From contig NZ_LANX01000001.1 of assembly GCF_000964795.1 (NCBI RefSeq), positions 1-64,000 of the forward strand: a stretch of DNA of 64,000 nucleotides, read 5' to 3'. Under the pieces are notes generated by a model that worked only from the letters and a program-made list of their open reading frames with translations, was not told the origin of the DNA and ran no database searches. A program made the position numbers and the translations under genes. Positions 20,501-29,496 of this stretch are shown piece after piece (position 1 is the stretch's first letter; the number at the start of each line of letters is the position of its first letter). Source of the stretch: Candidatus Neoehrlichia procyonis str. RAC413. GTDB taxonomy: Bacteria; Pseudomonadota; Alphaproteobacteria; Rickettsiales; Anaplasmataceae.

Positions 20501-21213
20501 ATTTGTATTTTTGTATCGTATATAAATTCTCCAGATCCTGGAATAATATGTATGTTTTCAATTTTTTGTGTAACATGATTTGTATTGAAAAAATTATTGG
20601 GATATGACATTATTTCAAATGTAAAGTTAGGAATTGAATTATTGTAATTTTTTAGAGGAAAATCTTCTATTACTATATAAGATATTCCTCGGTATGCTGG
20701 TGCATGCTTTTGAATAGACAGTATTAAAGGGTCTGGTTCTTGTATTTCAGTGCCATGATAAAATCGATAATTTATCTCATCAATATTTAGTAGCTTTGTA
20801 TTAGCCCATATTTTTAATATTTTTTTTACTGGACCAGAACATATAGCAATTGCTAAGGTTGCATAATAACTGTAATTTATTAGATGATGAGAAGAAGTAG
20901 TAGAGGTAGGATTATTTGTTATGTATATATCATCATGGCTAACTTCTTTTATGGGTTGTGCCCATATTATATTACCAGCTATGCGCATTGTACCATATAT
21001 TATAGGTATTATTTTTCCATATACAGATGTTTGAATATTTAAATTTTTTAGTGTAGCAGATTGGGTATAGGATTCTTTTGTAAATTGAAATGCTTCTGCA
21101 TCTATATTTGCACCTATAATGTTACCTATTGCTTCTCCTATAAAGGAGCCAATTGTGCCTGTTGTGTTGCTATCGAAGTTTTTTTCAATAGTAGATAATA
21201 CTAGTGTGGACAT
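17578..21213 (-). CDS. GTA/phage tail tip protein with TIM-barrel domain (g15-like)
   Basis: 1211 residues, the largest gene here, matching the host-specificity protein of alphaproteobacterial gene transfer agents (Rhodobacter GTA g15 family). The N-terminus carries a Gly/Ala-rich hydrophobic stretch (GSFIGEAIGNIIGANID) and a tail-fibre-like domain. Residues ~270-620 form the glycoside-hydrolase-like TIM barrel (IKWVSVVVNWYTDSL, AFIIGSEL, WFTEYGFPSIDN). The C-terminal third is the phage-tail domain (LLRGRYGTE near 1045). It is full length and uninterrupted, so it has been kept under selection. It follows the g13 and g14 homologues in conserved order but is separated from g14 by 937 bases. Confidence 0.85.
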   Translation of the reverse strand: MSTLVLSTIEKNFDSNTTGTIGSFIGEAIGNIIGANIDAEAFQFTKESYTQSATLKNLNIQTSVYGKIIPIIYGTMRIAGNIIWAQPIKEVSHDDIYITNNPTSTTSSHHLINYSYYATLAIAICSGPVKKILKIWANTKLLNIDEINYRFYHGTEIQEPDPLILSIQKHAPAYRGISYIVIEDFPLKNYNNSIPNFTFEIMSYPNNFFNTNHVTQKIENIHIIPGSGEFIYDTKIQMKIPVEKIGEEYIPYGIANRINHNNNFGQSDALTSLDQLKEDLPNIKWVSVVVNWYTDSLDIKNCNIYPAVEFKNDAKTIPDDWNVANITRNNAKIISKNDDNLTYGGTVNDASLIRYIHELKKRGYKILLYPLLLIDTKEKTSRSSLGGNIEYINNFFKNQYNPFIMHYCTLTKGLIDAFIIGSELVNITQIADTNNLYPGIDELIALAKYAKNILGDSTIITYAANYNEYHSHNKYYNMDKLWASQYIDVVGINAYFPLTDAPQPIQGFTVNDIIHAWKSGEGYDYFYLNKKKKIYTNSEFSWKNILYWWSNNHTNPNGNKTLWIPKMKKIWFTEYGFPSIDNCTNQPNIIRDYNIINYHYPTISNKHVDFSAQKIAIQGTLETWKSSEMIEKMFLWGWDARPYPSFPNMQDNWHDTKNWETGYWIEGKITLITLADIIQDILYKVNLSNDSFTITNLHNTVEGYTIASYQSVQSILKDLQDIYRFNIIEENNKLIIAQDNHQNITKIPLEDIIPNKNNSQNVISIINNTEFINKINLLYISKQPNYQIKLKYSELQNNSTNATKTLHTTLVLEDTYAQSITDNILYSIVNKKCIFKFTLPIKYIFLSTSDIIEITINDILYLLKITNIELNNLSIFIEGYTPYLINNNIYLKTHLSILTSHTINHISNIDLMVLDLPCINNTTENSLYFAVNRTELHWKGGIIYANNYKNQYNPILHIVHETITGISLNTLEVGPEAIPDEQNIIIILLKTGNLYNISNLSLLDGNNTALLGQEIIQFKNAQLIETNKYKLTYLLRGRYGTEKYIYQHKSGEHFILLHNLIHLKMNMSLINKLLSYKAVSYGQTISDAKAVQHLYNAKSLKPLSVVHVNTFFDANKNLHISWIRRARINAQWLDNIDVPLDEQYEKYDIEIINNIGKIIRTFTITNKTTFTYAISQKIKDFGHSKFQIQINIYQLSAIVGKGESSTIQLYY

Positions 21214-22150
21214 AAAGCTCCTGTTTGACTTGGGAAATGTATGCGTGAAGAGTAGATAAAAGTAATAATTGTACTATTTGTGATGAGTATTATTATATAC
21301 TAGTTACAAATTTTTATTTTTTATAATAAATATTATGATTTACATGTAATGCTATTTACTATGATATTTTATTTAATATAAGATAGATTGCTAAGGATTA
21401 AATGTTTATCATAATGCTTTATTTTAGCATGTTTGTTCTATGAAACTAAACATAAATGCTCTTTTTGTGAGTCAAATATTAATTATGTTGGTAGCGTTAT
21501 AATAAAGATTGTTACTAAAATAATAGCTATAGAGCTAAATGTTATGTTATGCACTATTGATATATTTATAGGTAATATTTTAAGTTGTAGCAAATAGTTA
21601 TGTGTGAAAATTTAATACGTTTAAGTAAGTATTAACTATCTTTGTTAAGACATAGCAATTGTGTACATATTTATATGAATTATATATCCATATTATTTTA
21701 TGTAAATGTTGTTATAAATAGATTAAAGTAGATTATATAAGTACATAATATTGACTTTGGTAGTATACCTATTTTTTAGTATGACTAAATAATGAATGTA
21801 GGCTTTATTATAATATAAGTATAAAGTTAATTATTTTAATGTGATACTAAAATATAATGGGTAGTAATATAAATATTAGTATTGTAATTGTATGATCTTA
21901 TTAAAAGAAAAGAATTTACGTTCTATTGTAGCATTGAAGTGTGTTAGTGTTATGTATTGAGGGTAATTAGTTTTGTTTTGTAAGGAGAAGATAATTAAAT
22001 TTATTTATAATAAAATGTCATTATCCTTAATACTTGTCATATTAGAGAAAAAGCCTCAGAAAAGTTATACTCAGAACTAGGTCCAATACGAACTACAAAA
22101 GAAACTTATTGTTGTGCAGAATAAAGGACTTTTATAGCCTATTAATTTGC
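21214..22150. other. Enlarged gap between GTA g15- and g14-like genes
   Basis: In most GTA clusters these genes are nearly contiguous. Here 937 bases intervene, carrying the inverted miaB fragment at 22018-22127. The remainder is AT-rich and unrecognised. Confidence 0.6.
22018..22127 (+). pseudogene. Inverted fragment of miaB
   Basis: The plus strand reads TCATTATCCTTAATACTTG then codes for [17 protein letters not shown], matching miaB residues ~40-76 (complement of about 17036-17141). Over the first ~85 bases I count only a few substitutions (C/T, A/G, A/C), then a small cluster of changes and a 3-base deletion. The copy is on the opposite strand from miaB, has no start and quickly runs into stops. 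It is a dead partial duplicate about 5 kb from its source. Confidence 0.9.
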
Positions 22151-22672
22151 TTAATGTTTAGTGTTATAATAATAAAGTGTTGGATAATTAGTGTGATCTT
22201 CATAAATAAAGGGAAATGAAAATACGTATGCAATCATGTGATACCACTTAGGAAACAGCTTGTGTTCTGTTACTTGTTGTATTGTTGTAGATGTATGAAT
22301 TATTTTATGATGATAACTCAATATTGCAAAATGCCAAATATTGTGGTGTATTTTTATTAATAATATGTCGCCTGGTAATGCAGATAATGTTTCTTTGTGT
22401 ACTAGCAAATGTTGTATTTTATTATATATAGTATTTTTTTCTAGATCTTCTTCTATGGTCAAACTATAATTTACTTGATCAAAGTAGTGTAAAGGTAAAT
22501 TAGTTTTGGATTGTATGTTTAGTTCTTTTGCAATTCCTATTATTAATCCTAAACAATCACATCCTCCTTGACATTTAGCATTTTTTTTAAGTCTTCCTTG
22601 ATGATGAAATTGTGTACCAATCCATTTTCGTGCTGTTTTGATAATATGTTTGCGGGTGATAAAATTCATCAT
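22151..22672 (-). CDS. GTA NlpC/P60-family cell wall peptidase (g14-like)
   Basis: 173 residues of the NlpC/P60 fold, matching the GTA/phage tail peptidase (g14). The catalytic cysteine is in CDCLGL (C40) and the histidine in NIWHFAIL (H114). An N-terminal helix (ITRKHIIKTARKWIGT) and the LPGDILL strand are typical. In GTAs and phages this enzyme opens peptidoglycan during injection. It is located 62 bases downstream of the g13-like gene on the same strand and is likely co-transcribed with it. Confidence 0.88.
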   Translation of the reverse strand: MMNFITRKHIIKTARKWIGTQFHHQGRLKKNAKCQGGCDCLGLIIGIAKELNIQSKTNLPLHYFDQVNYSLTIEEDLEKNTIYNKIQHLLVHKETLSALPGDILLIKIHHNIWHFAILSYHHKIIHTSTTIQQVTEHKLFPKWYHMIAYVFSFPFIYEDHTNYPTLYYYNTKH

Positions 22673-22734
22673 TTTACAAAGTTTATTATGTAGTTGATTT
22701 TTATGTATGTGATGGTACGTTTTTATAGTCTAGC

Positions 22735-23556
22735 TTAGTATATTGTATTAACATCTGGAATATGTGGTTCACCACGAAAGTTTTTGCTATTGTTAAACTT
22801 ATTATGACATGTTGTATAGTTTTTATCACATCCTGCAATAATAGAGTATGTATCACTTATGTGCATGGAATATGGAGGTGATTTTACTAATTGAATATAT
22901 TTATTTTTATTATTTATTACTACTATTGATATGTTGGAGTTTTTTCCAGTTAAGAATGTTACAGATCCATATTTATAGTAATTGTCATTATATGGAAGAT
23001 TTATATCTTCAAACATATTGCTATGAATTATATTTGTTATTGAACTAGTAATAGTAAATTTTTCTTCTTTCATCTTGCATTGATTGTCACAAAATTGTGC
23101 CCTGCATTGTGGAGAAAATACATCTACAATATTTTGTGATAAAATATCGGATAATCCTTTTAATTCTGCAATAAATTTTCCATTATTTAATATAACTTTA
23201 TGTATCATTCCAGTAAATAATATTAAAGTGCCTTGGGATATATCTTCATAATTTACAATAAATATTGTTACTTTTGATGAATTATATTTTCCGTGTATAA
23301 CATCTAATTCATTAATAAGAGCACTATCAATTACACTTTCTATTTTAGTTTGTCCTTCAGATATAATGTTAAAATTTATTGGATGTATGTGTGTTCCTGA
23401 TTTTGCATGATATGTGATATTGTTAATAGTTAAACTTTTATCATGATCTGTAAATCCTATGATTGAGTTATCTTTTAGTATGATTTGCCAGCAGTGTGCA
23501 ATGGTGATAATGTTTTGTGCAAGATGTGATTTGAGTTTTTTACTTATGATCTTCAT
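22735..23556 (-). CDS. GTA tail assembly protein, DUF2163 family (g13-like)
   Basis: 273 residues matching the DUF2163 / BR0599-type phage protein (GTA g13). The N-terminal TDHD motif at 36-39 (GFTDHDKSL), the cysteine cluster CRAQFCDNQC at 151-160 and the C-terminal GEPHIPDVNTIY (the family has a GxPHIPG-like end) are all in their expected places. It is the first gene of the leftward g13-g14-g15 group. It is a structural baseplate/tail component in the family and is intact here. Confidence 0.87.
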   Translation of the reverse strand: MKIISKKLKSHLAQNIITIAHCWQIILKDNSIIGFTDHDKSLTINNITYHAKSGTHIHPINFNIISEGQTKIESVIDSALINELDVIHGKYNSSKVTIFIVNYEDISQGTLILFTGMIHKVILNNGKFIAELKGLSDILSQNIVDVFSPQCRAQFCDNQCKMKEEKFTITSSITNIIHSNMFEDINLPYNDNYYKYGSVTFLTGKNSNISIVVINNKNKYIQLVKSPPYSMHISDTYSIIAGCDKNYTTCHNKFNNSKNFRGEPHIPDVNTIY

Positions 23557-24319
23557 GTAAATAGATAGTAGGTATAGATAATATGTTTGGTTGGTATAAA
23601 ATTATGTTGTAAAGCTTTTTTTTAATACAAAGTTTATTATGTCATTATATTAATATAAAGTTTATTGAGGAAGCATTATATTTTATAGCTACGCATTATA
23701 TATAATATTGATAAATGAATTGTATGCTTTAATAATTATAAAAGTATATGCGTAATATATTATGTATTTTAATGTGTATTTATATATTTTGATGTGAATT
23801 ATTGTAAGAGCTTTTTAATATTTTTATAATGTTTAATATAATACAAAAAGTATTTTTTAGGGAAAAAAATGGATAGTCTGTAATGTTGAATGGATATGAG
23901 AAAGTTTTTTTGCTAGGAAATTAAAGTTTGCAAAATTGCTATTGAAGATTTTGCTAGGAAGGATACTGGGGTGTTTAAAATTATATGATATTGATGTGGT
24001 TGTAGATATCTATGTGTATTTTCAATTATGATAGGTTCTTTATAAAGCGTTTTCTTTTGTAGATTATAGGATTATTTGTGTATTGTGGGTTGATGTAGCA
24101 TTTACAATGCTTATAATAAGTATTAGCGTATATTATATTCTAATTATAGTAGTTTTATATATTATGGATAGGTAGTGTATTTAGTATTTCATTGTATCTT
24201 TTGTAAGTTAAAAGAATTGATTTTTATAAAATACAATATTATTATAGCATTAAATCTTGTATGAGTGATATTGATATTGAAAGGTTAATGCATGTTAAAC
24301 GATGAAAAAAGGTTAATGC
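23557..24319. other. Intergenic region between GTA g13-like gene and sucA
   Basis: Divergent promoters for both genes must lie here. I see a repeated AAAGTTTATT pair near 23633/23657, a repeated TTTTGCTAGGAA near 23909/23950, and the 28-bp duplication at the sucA start described separately. No gene is visible. Confidence 0.4.
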
Positions 24320-24336
24320 ATGTTAGACAATAAAAA
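24282..24336 (+). repeat. 28-bp tandem duplication of the sucA ribosome-binding site and start
   Basis: AGGTTAATGCATGTTA(A/G)AC(G/A)AT(G/A)AAAAA occurs twice, offset by 28 bases, with the two internal ATG codons at 24292 and 24320. The second ATG opens sucA. The first ATG, with the same AAAGG upstream, opens a 13-codon reading frame (24292-24333) that ends inside sucA in another frame. Because 28 is not a multiple of three, the first start cannot feed sucA. Confidence 0.85.
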
Positions 24337-27061
24337 AAATGATTTAAGTTATTTATTTAGTGATAGTGTGGATTTTATTGAAGAATTGTATCAACGTTAT
24401 CAACAAGGTGATGAGTCTCTTTCTCAACATTGGAAAGCATCTTTTAATTTAATGTTAAAACAAAATGATAGTAAGGAGCCTGCTTACAAAACTAAGGAAA
24501 GCGATAGAGCGACAGAATGCTATTATAAAATTTTAGAATTATTAAATTTTTTTAGAACTTATGGTCACACTGCTGCGGATCTTGACCCTTTAAGGATGAA
24601 TACTCAACATAGCCTTGATTATAGTACATATATTGATTTAAGCAATGTAAAGAATGAAGTTTTTCATGATGTTCTTGGACTAAGCAATCCTTCACTTAAT
24701 GATATACTTAATGAGCTTACAAATATTTATTGCAATAAAATTGGATTTGAATTCATGCATGTTGAGAATCATGAAGAGCGATATTGGCTTCAGGGTAAAA
24801 TTGAAAATTTACAAAAAAAATTAATAACAGCACAGGAAAAAAGAAAGATACTGAAGGATTTGCTTGAGGCAGAAGTTTTTGAACAATTTCTTCATGTAAA
24901 GCATCCAGGATATAAGAGATTTTCTATAGAAGGAGGGGATGTTTTAATTACTGCTATTGAAAAAATTATTAGCTTAGCTGCAGGATTTGGCATTTCTGAA
25001 ATTGTATTAGGTATGCCTCATCGGGGTAGGTTGACTGTATTAACGAAGGTAATGCAAAAGCCTTATATTGCTGTGATGCACGAGTTTAATGGAGGTTTTG
25101 CTTATCCTAGTGACTTAGAAGTATCTGGTGATGTAAAATATCATATGGGATACTCTTGTGATCGTAAAGTGGGTAATGAATCGATTCATTTATCATTGTC
25201 TCCTAATCCTTCACATTTGGAGTCAGTAAATCCTGTTGTTATGGGAAGAGTTAAAGCAAAGCAGGATAAAATTAATAATAAATCATCTGTAATGGCTGTT
25301 TTAATGCATGGAGATGCTTCCTTTATTGGGCAGGGTGTAGTTGCTGAAAGTTGTACTTTAAGTAAGTTATCTGGTTATGATATACAGGGTACTATACACA
25401 TTATAGTGAATAATCAAGTAGGGTTTACTACAAGCCCTAAAAATGCTAGGTCTTCTCGCTACTGTTCAGATATAGCAAAAATGATTAATATACCTATTTT
25501 TCATGTTAATGGTGATGATCCAGAGCTAGTTTATTTAGTTACAGATTTAGCTATGGAATATAGAAATAATTTTAAGAAAGACGTGGTTATAGATATAGTT
25601 TGCTATCGACGTTATGGACATAACGAGGGAGATGAGCCTATGTTTACTCAACCATTGATGTATAACCTCATTTCTAGGCATAAAACTGTAGGGAAAGTTT
25701 ATTCTGAAAAATTAATAAGTAGTAATATTGTAACTGTAGAAGATGTGACTTCATTACAAAAGGAGTTTCGTGATAAGCTTGACGAAGATTTTAACAATGT
25801 TGCGAATTATACGCCTAAAGAAGCTGATTGGTTTAAAGGTTGTTGGAATAATTTGTATCGGCCTGTTCCTTGCAATTATGATGATAGTATGTTTTCTGCA
25901 AATACAGGGGTGAGCAAAGATAAGTTATTATTGCTTGCTCAAGCGTTAAGTAATATTCCTAGTGGGTTTCAAGTTAATACGAAAGTATCAAGATTATTAT
26001 CAGCCCGTCTTCACGCAGTAGAATTAGGTAATAATATAGATTGGGGCATGGGTGAAATATTAGCATATGCTTCATTATTAGGAGAAAATTTTAATATTCG
26101 ATTATCAGGGGAAGATTGTGAGCGTGGTACTTTTTCACATAGACACGCAGTGTTAGTTGATCAAGTTACAGAAGAACAGTATATTCCTTTAAATCACTTA
26201 GGAATGGAGCAAGGAAATTTTGAAGTTATTAATAGTCCTCTTTCAGAATTTGCAGTGATGGGGTTTGACTATGGTTATAGCTTAGATTCTCCACATACGC
26301 TAGTATTATGGGAAGGACAGTTTGGAGATTTTGCTAATGGAGCTCAGGTTATTATTGATCAGTTTATTTCTTCTGCCGAAACTAAATGGTTAAGGTCAAG
26401 TGGTTTAGTGCTATTATTACCACATGGCTATGAAGGACAAGGGCCAGAACATAGTTCAGCAAGAATAGAAAGATATTTGCAGTTATGTGCAGAGGATAAT
26501 ATGCAGGTTGTAAACTGTACAACTCCTGCAAACTATTTTCATGTATTACGTAGACAATTACATAGAAATTTTCGTAAACCGCTTGTTGTTTTTACTCCAA
26601 AATCTCTATTACGTCATAAAATGGCTGTTTCTAGATTGTCTGATTTTGAAGGTAAGTTTCGTACAGTGATTGGTGAAGTTAGTCAAGTAAGTAATGTTCG
26701 AAAAGTTATAATCTGCAGTGGTAAAATATACTATGATCTTTATGATGCTAGAAACACAAGCAATATTAATGATATAGTTTTAATTAGATTAGAACAATAT
26801 TATCCTTTTCCTGAACAGCAGGTTGCTGAAGAGTTAAAAAAATATCCTAATGTAAAGGTAATATGGTGTCAGGAAGAGCCTGTAAATATGGGAGGATGGA
26901 ATTTTGTTAATTCGTATCTTGAAAGAATTTTAGTAAATATGAAAGCTAGTTATAATCGTCCTGAATGTATAGCACGTCCTTTATCAGCAGCCCCAGCTTC
27001 TGGTTACATAAATGTTCACTTAAAGCAACAGCAGGATATCATTTCTAAAGTATTGAGTTAA
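24320..27061 (+). CDS. sucA: 2-oxoglutarate dehydrogenase E1 component
   Basis: A 913-residue thiamine-diphosphate enzyme that decarboxylates 2-oxoglutarate in the TCA cycle, the main energy route of Ehrlichia from glutamate/glutamine. Family landmarks: N-terminal LSQHWKASF, MPHRGRLTVLTKV near residue 233, the ThDP/Mg site around HGDASFIGQGVVAES and GDDPELV, HRHAVLVDQ near 610, and the C-terminal ARPLSAAPASGY. Length is standard. It stands between GTA genes with its own promoter. The start region is duplicated (see the 28-bp repeat), which may affect translation. Confidence 0.96.
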   Translation: MLDNKKNDLSYLFSDSVDFIEELYQRYQQGDESLSQHWKASFNLMLKQNDSKEPAYKTKESDRATECYYKILELLNFFRTYGHTAADLDPLRMNTQHSLDYSTYIDLSNVKNEVFHDVLGLSNPSLNDILNELTNIYCNKIGFEFMHVENHEERYWLQGKIENLQKKLITAQEKRKILKDLLEAEVFEQFLHVKHPGYKRFSIEGGDVLITAIEKIISLAAGFGISEIVLGMPHRGRLTVLTKVMQKPYIAVMHEFNGGFAYPSDLEVSGDVKYHMGYSCDRKVGNESIHLSLSPNPSHLESVNPVVMGRVKAKQDKINNKSSVMAVLMHGDASFIGQGVVAESCTLSKLSGYDIQGTIHIIVNNQVGFTTSPKNARSSRYCSDIAKMINIPIFHVNGDDPELVYLVTDLAMEYRNNFKKDVVIDIVCYRRYGHNEGDEPMFTQPLMYNLISRHKTVGKVYSEKLISSNIVTVEDVTSLQKEFRDKLDEDFNNVANYTPKEADWFKGCWNNLYRPVPCNYDDSMFSANTGVSKDKLLLLAQALSNIPSGFQVNTKVSRLLSARLHAVELGNNIDWGMGEILAYASLLGENFNIRLSGEDCERGTFSHRHAVLVDQVTEEQYIPLNHLGMEQGNFEVINSPLSEFAVMGFDYGYSLDSPHTLVLWEGQFGDFANGAQVIIDQFISSAETKWLRSSGLVLLLPHGYEGQGPEHSSARIERYLQLCAEDNMQVVNCTTPANYFHVLRRQLHRNFRKPLVVFTPKSLLRHKMAVSRLSDFEGKFRTVIGEVSQVSNVRKVIICSGKIYYDLYDARNTSNINDIVLIRLEQYYPFPEQQVAEELKKYPNVKVIWCQEEPVNMGGWNFVNSYLERILVNMKASYNRPECIARPLSAAPASGYINVHLKQQQDIISKVLS

Positions 27062-27890
27062 TTTGTTAGGAGTAAATATAACACTTAGTTATAATATTTA
27101 ATATTTTTGTTTATCTTGTTACGATTTTGTAAGTTAACTATATAGTTGTATTATATTTTTACTTATGGTATCGGATGTAAGTGTGTATTTAGTATGATAA
27201 TAGAGTGGAGATAGTTTATTTAAAGAAAAAAAGTGGATTTAATCGTGTAAATTTATTGTATAATGGCTTCTTTTGAAAGCAAATATTTGCTGTTTGTAGT
27301 ATAGCATATTTTGACACTTTTGTTAGATGAATAACTTATTATGAAATTAGCTTATTTTTTTAAGAGTCAATTTGTATGCTTTATGAATCTATAAAATTTA
27401 TATAAGCAATTTGCTAATTTAATAACTAAAAACAATGCTTAAGCATAAGTGATAATAATATTTTATGTTTGTACCCGATACAATTCATAATAGTAAAGAA
27501 ATACAATAATATTATAGGTAATTGATGAGGAATTCTTAGCTAGTTTAATGTATGGCGTGTTTTTACAAAAATTTACGAATTTTTACAGTACTCACTAAAG
27601 CAAATATAATATGGTATTGAAAATTTATTTAAAGAATTTTGTAAATAAATTTTTATTGATAAAGTTAGTAAATGCATTTCTTTCGTATTTGGAATGAGCA
27701 TATAGTGAGTACTTATTTGACAGAGTGATATGGTAAGTACAAAGTATTTTTTGCATATACAATGTACTCTCATGTTTTATAATAATCTAAATAATAAAAT
27801 TGGTGTTATAAAAGTAATTAGGAGAATATGCAATTAAAATTACAATATGAAGTTAATTTATTTGTTATTAATTAAGAGAATAACGAATAT
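27062..27890. other. Intergenic region, sucA to capsid gene end
   Basis: Convergent genes flank 829 AT-rich bases. A 10-bp inverted repeat AGTACTCACT / AGTGAGTACT lies at 27587-27596 and 27704-27713. A 66-codon open frame covers this region on the minus strand but has no family features and is not called. Confidence 0.4.
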
Positions 27891-29063
27891 TTATGATGTT
27901 GTTTTTTTAATTTTTAATAATTTAATAGCATCATTGTTAACTATATCTCCCCCTACGCGTTTTGTTGTGTAAAATGTTACACATGATTTATTAGTAAAAG
28001 GATCACGTAAAATCTTAATATCTTGATTTTCTACAATTTTGTAAGCACTTTTAAAATCAGCAATAGCAATTATTGGAAATTCTGAGGTGACTAATGGCAT
28101 ATCTGATGTTTGATATATAGGGATACCCATTAAAGTTTCGGGGTGACTAGCAGATAATCCTGGTTGCCATATATATTGACCAGAAGAAGACTTTAGGGAT
28201 CTAATTTCTTGTATAACACTTCGGTGCATTATGAATGTTGCTTTTGCAGCAAAGTATTCATCTAAGGAATAGTATAGTTTAATAATTGCTTCACTATCTA
28301 ATTTATTAGATGTAATGCATTGTACTGCATCTTCATTATCTTCATCAGATATTGAAGATATAATTCCAGAAGGTTTTTGAATTCCATCTCCAGATATAAA
28401 GGCTTTATTTTCTGTTCTGCTAAAGGCGTCAACTAGATAATTAATTAACCAACTTCCTATGTCAAGTGATGAATCTTCTAAAAGCTTTTTTGTAATTTGT
28501 GGTTGAGCATATAATTCATATAAATATATAACTTTCTTATTAATTTTAGGAGCTTGTGTGTTTGTTTTTATAGATTCTTCTTTAGTATCATCTCTCCAGC
28601 CAACAAAGGTATCTTGATTGTTTGTAATGAAGCATTCTAAGCTATCGCTAGATATTTTTTCAACAGAGCATAATTGTCTCATGATTGAGTTTTTAGCTAA
28701 ATTGTTATCAATTTGCATTGAAATTTCACGTGGTACAAAATATGCATAATCTGAATGATTAATGTTTTTTTGTGTTAATGTAGTAGTATGTCCTTTATGG
28801 ATATATTCTTTTAGTGACTTGTATTCGAAACTTTCTTGATTTTTATCATTAATATTTATGCGATTTGATATAACTTCTAACTTATCTAATCGATCTTTTT
28901 GTTCGTTAAATTCATTATCAATTATTTCTAATTTTTTAGTTAGTACTGAATTTGTAATATATTTTTTGTCAAGCTCTGACATTTTATCTTGTGTTGATTT
29001 TTGAAATTCTTGCCATGAAGATATAAGGGTATTAACATTGTTTTGAATTTCTAGTATTTCCAT
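27891..29063 (-). CDS. HK97-type major capsid protein (GTA g5-like)
   Basis: 390 residues of the HK97 fold. Residues 1-70 are a charged coiled coil (scaffold-like delta domain, EFQKSTQDKMSELDKKY...). The capsid domain follows, with VGWRDDTKEE, ELYAQPQITKKLLEDSS, AFISGDGIQKPSGI near residue 220 and a C-terminal RDPFTNKSCVTFYTTKRVGGD. This is the arrangement of phage and GTA capsid precursors. It is intact, separated from the tail genes by sucA, and no terminase, portal or protease gene is beside it. A Shine-Dalgarno AAAGGA precedes the ATG. Confidence 0.87.
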   Translation of the reverse strand: MEILEIQNNVNTLISSWQEFQKSTQDKMSELDKKYITNSVLTKKLEIIDNEFNEQKDRLDKLEVISNRININDKNQESFEYKSLKEYIHKGHTTTLTQKNINHSDYAYFVPREISMQIDNNLAKNSIMRQLCSVEKISSDSLECFITNNQDTFVGWRDDTKEESIKTNTQAPKINKKVIYLYELYAQPQITKKLLEDSSLDIGSWLINYLVDAFSRTENKAFISGDGIQKPSGIISSISDEDNEDAVQCITSNKLDSEAIIKLYYSLDEYFAAKATFIMHRSVIQEIRSLKSSSGQYIWQPGLSASHPETLMGIPIYQTSDMPLVTSEFPIIAIADFKSAYKIVENQDIKILRDPFTNKSCVTFYTTKRVGGDIVNNDAIKLLKIKKTTS

Positions 29064-29496
29064 ATTTAAGTCCTTTGAGAGTATGTATGAATTGAGTTAA
29101 GATTTTTGGGTATTAAAAAGTGCCTTTAGCAGTGCCAAGAATGCTATGCCTCCTATAATATAAGGATTATTACATGGTTATGTAAAGCAAAAAATATTAT
29201 TTTTGATATTGTAATGATATTATATTTAATTATTGTGTTAAAGCATGTGTTTAATTTTAATTAAATGTAGAGTATAAGGTTTGAATTATTATAAATTATA
29301 GATTGTTTTTATATTTTATGTGCTATCTACTATAGTAAGAATGTGTTTATATATTGTAAAATCTGTTTAAGATAATATTTACTATAATTTTATACACAAG
29401 ATTGTATATTTGGCAGCATCAATTTTCTTGAACATTGTGCTCAGCTTATATGTATTTTGAATGTTGTGTTGTAAGTATATTTTAAAGCTAATAAGC
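29064..29496. other. Gap upstream of capsid gene with a short hydrophobic open stretch
   Basis: On the minus strand 29097-29177 is open for 26 codons and reads like a membrane segment (NNPYIIGGIAFLALLKALF), ending 33 bases before the capsid start. It has a stop just upstream and no ATG/GTG in a useful place. It may be the tail of a lost gene. The rest is featureless. Confidence 0.4.

Noticed and set aside
27573-27773. 66-codon minus-strand frame
   Set aside because: Intergenic, biased composition, no recognisable motif, no ribosome site.
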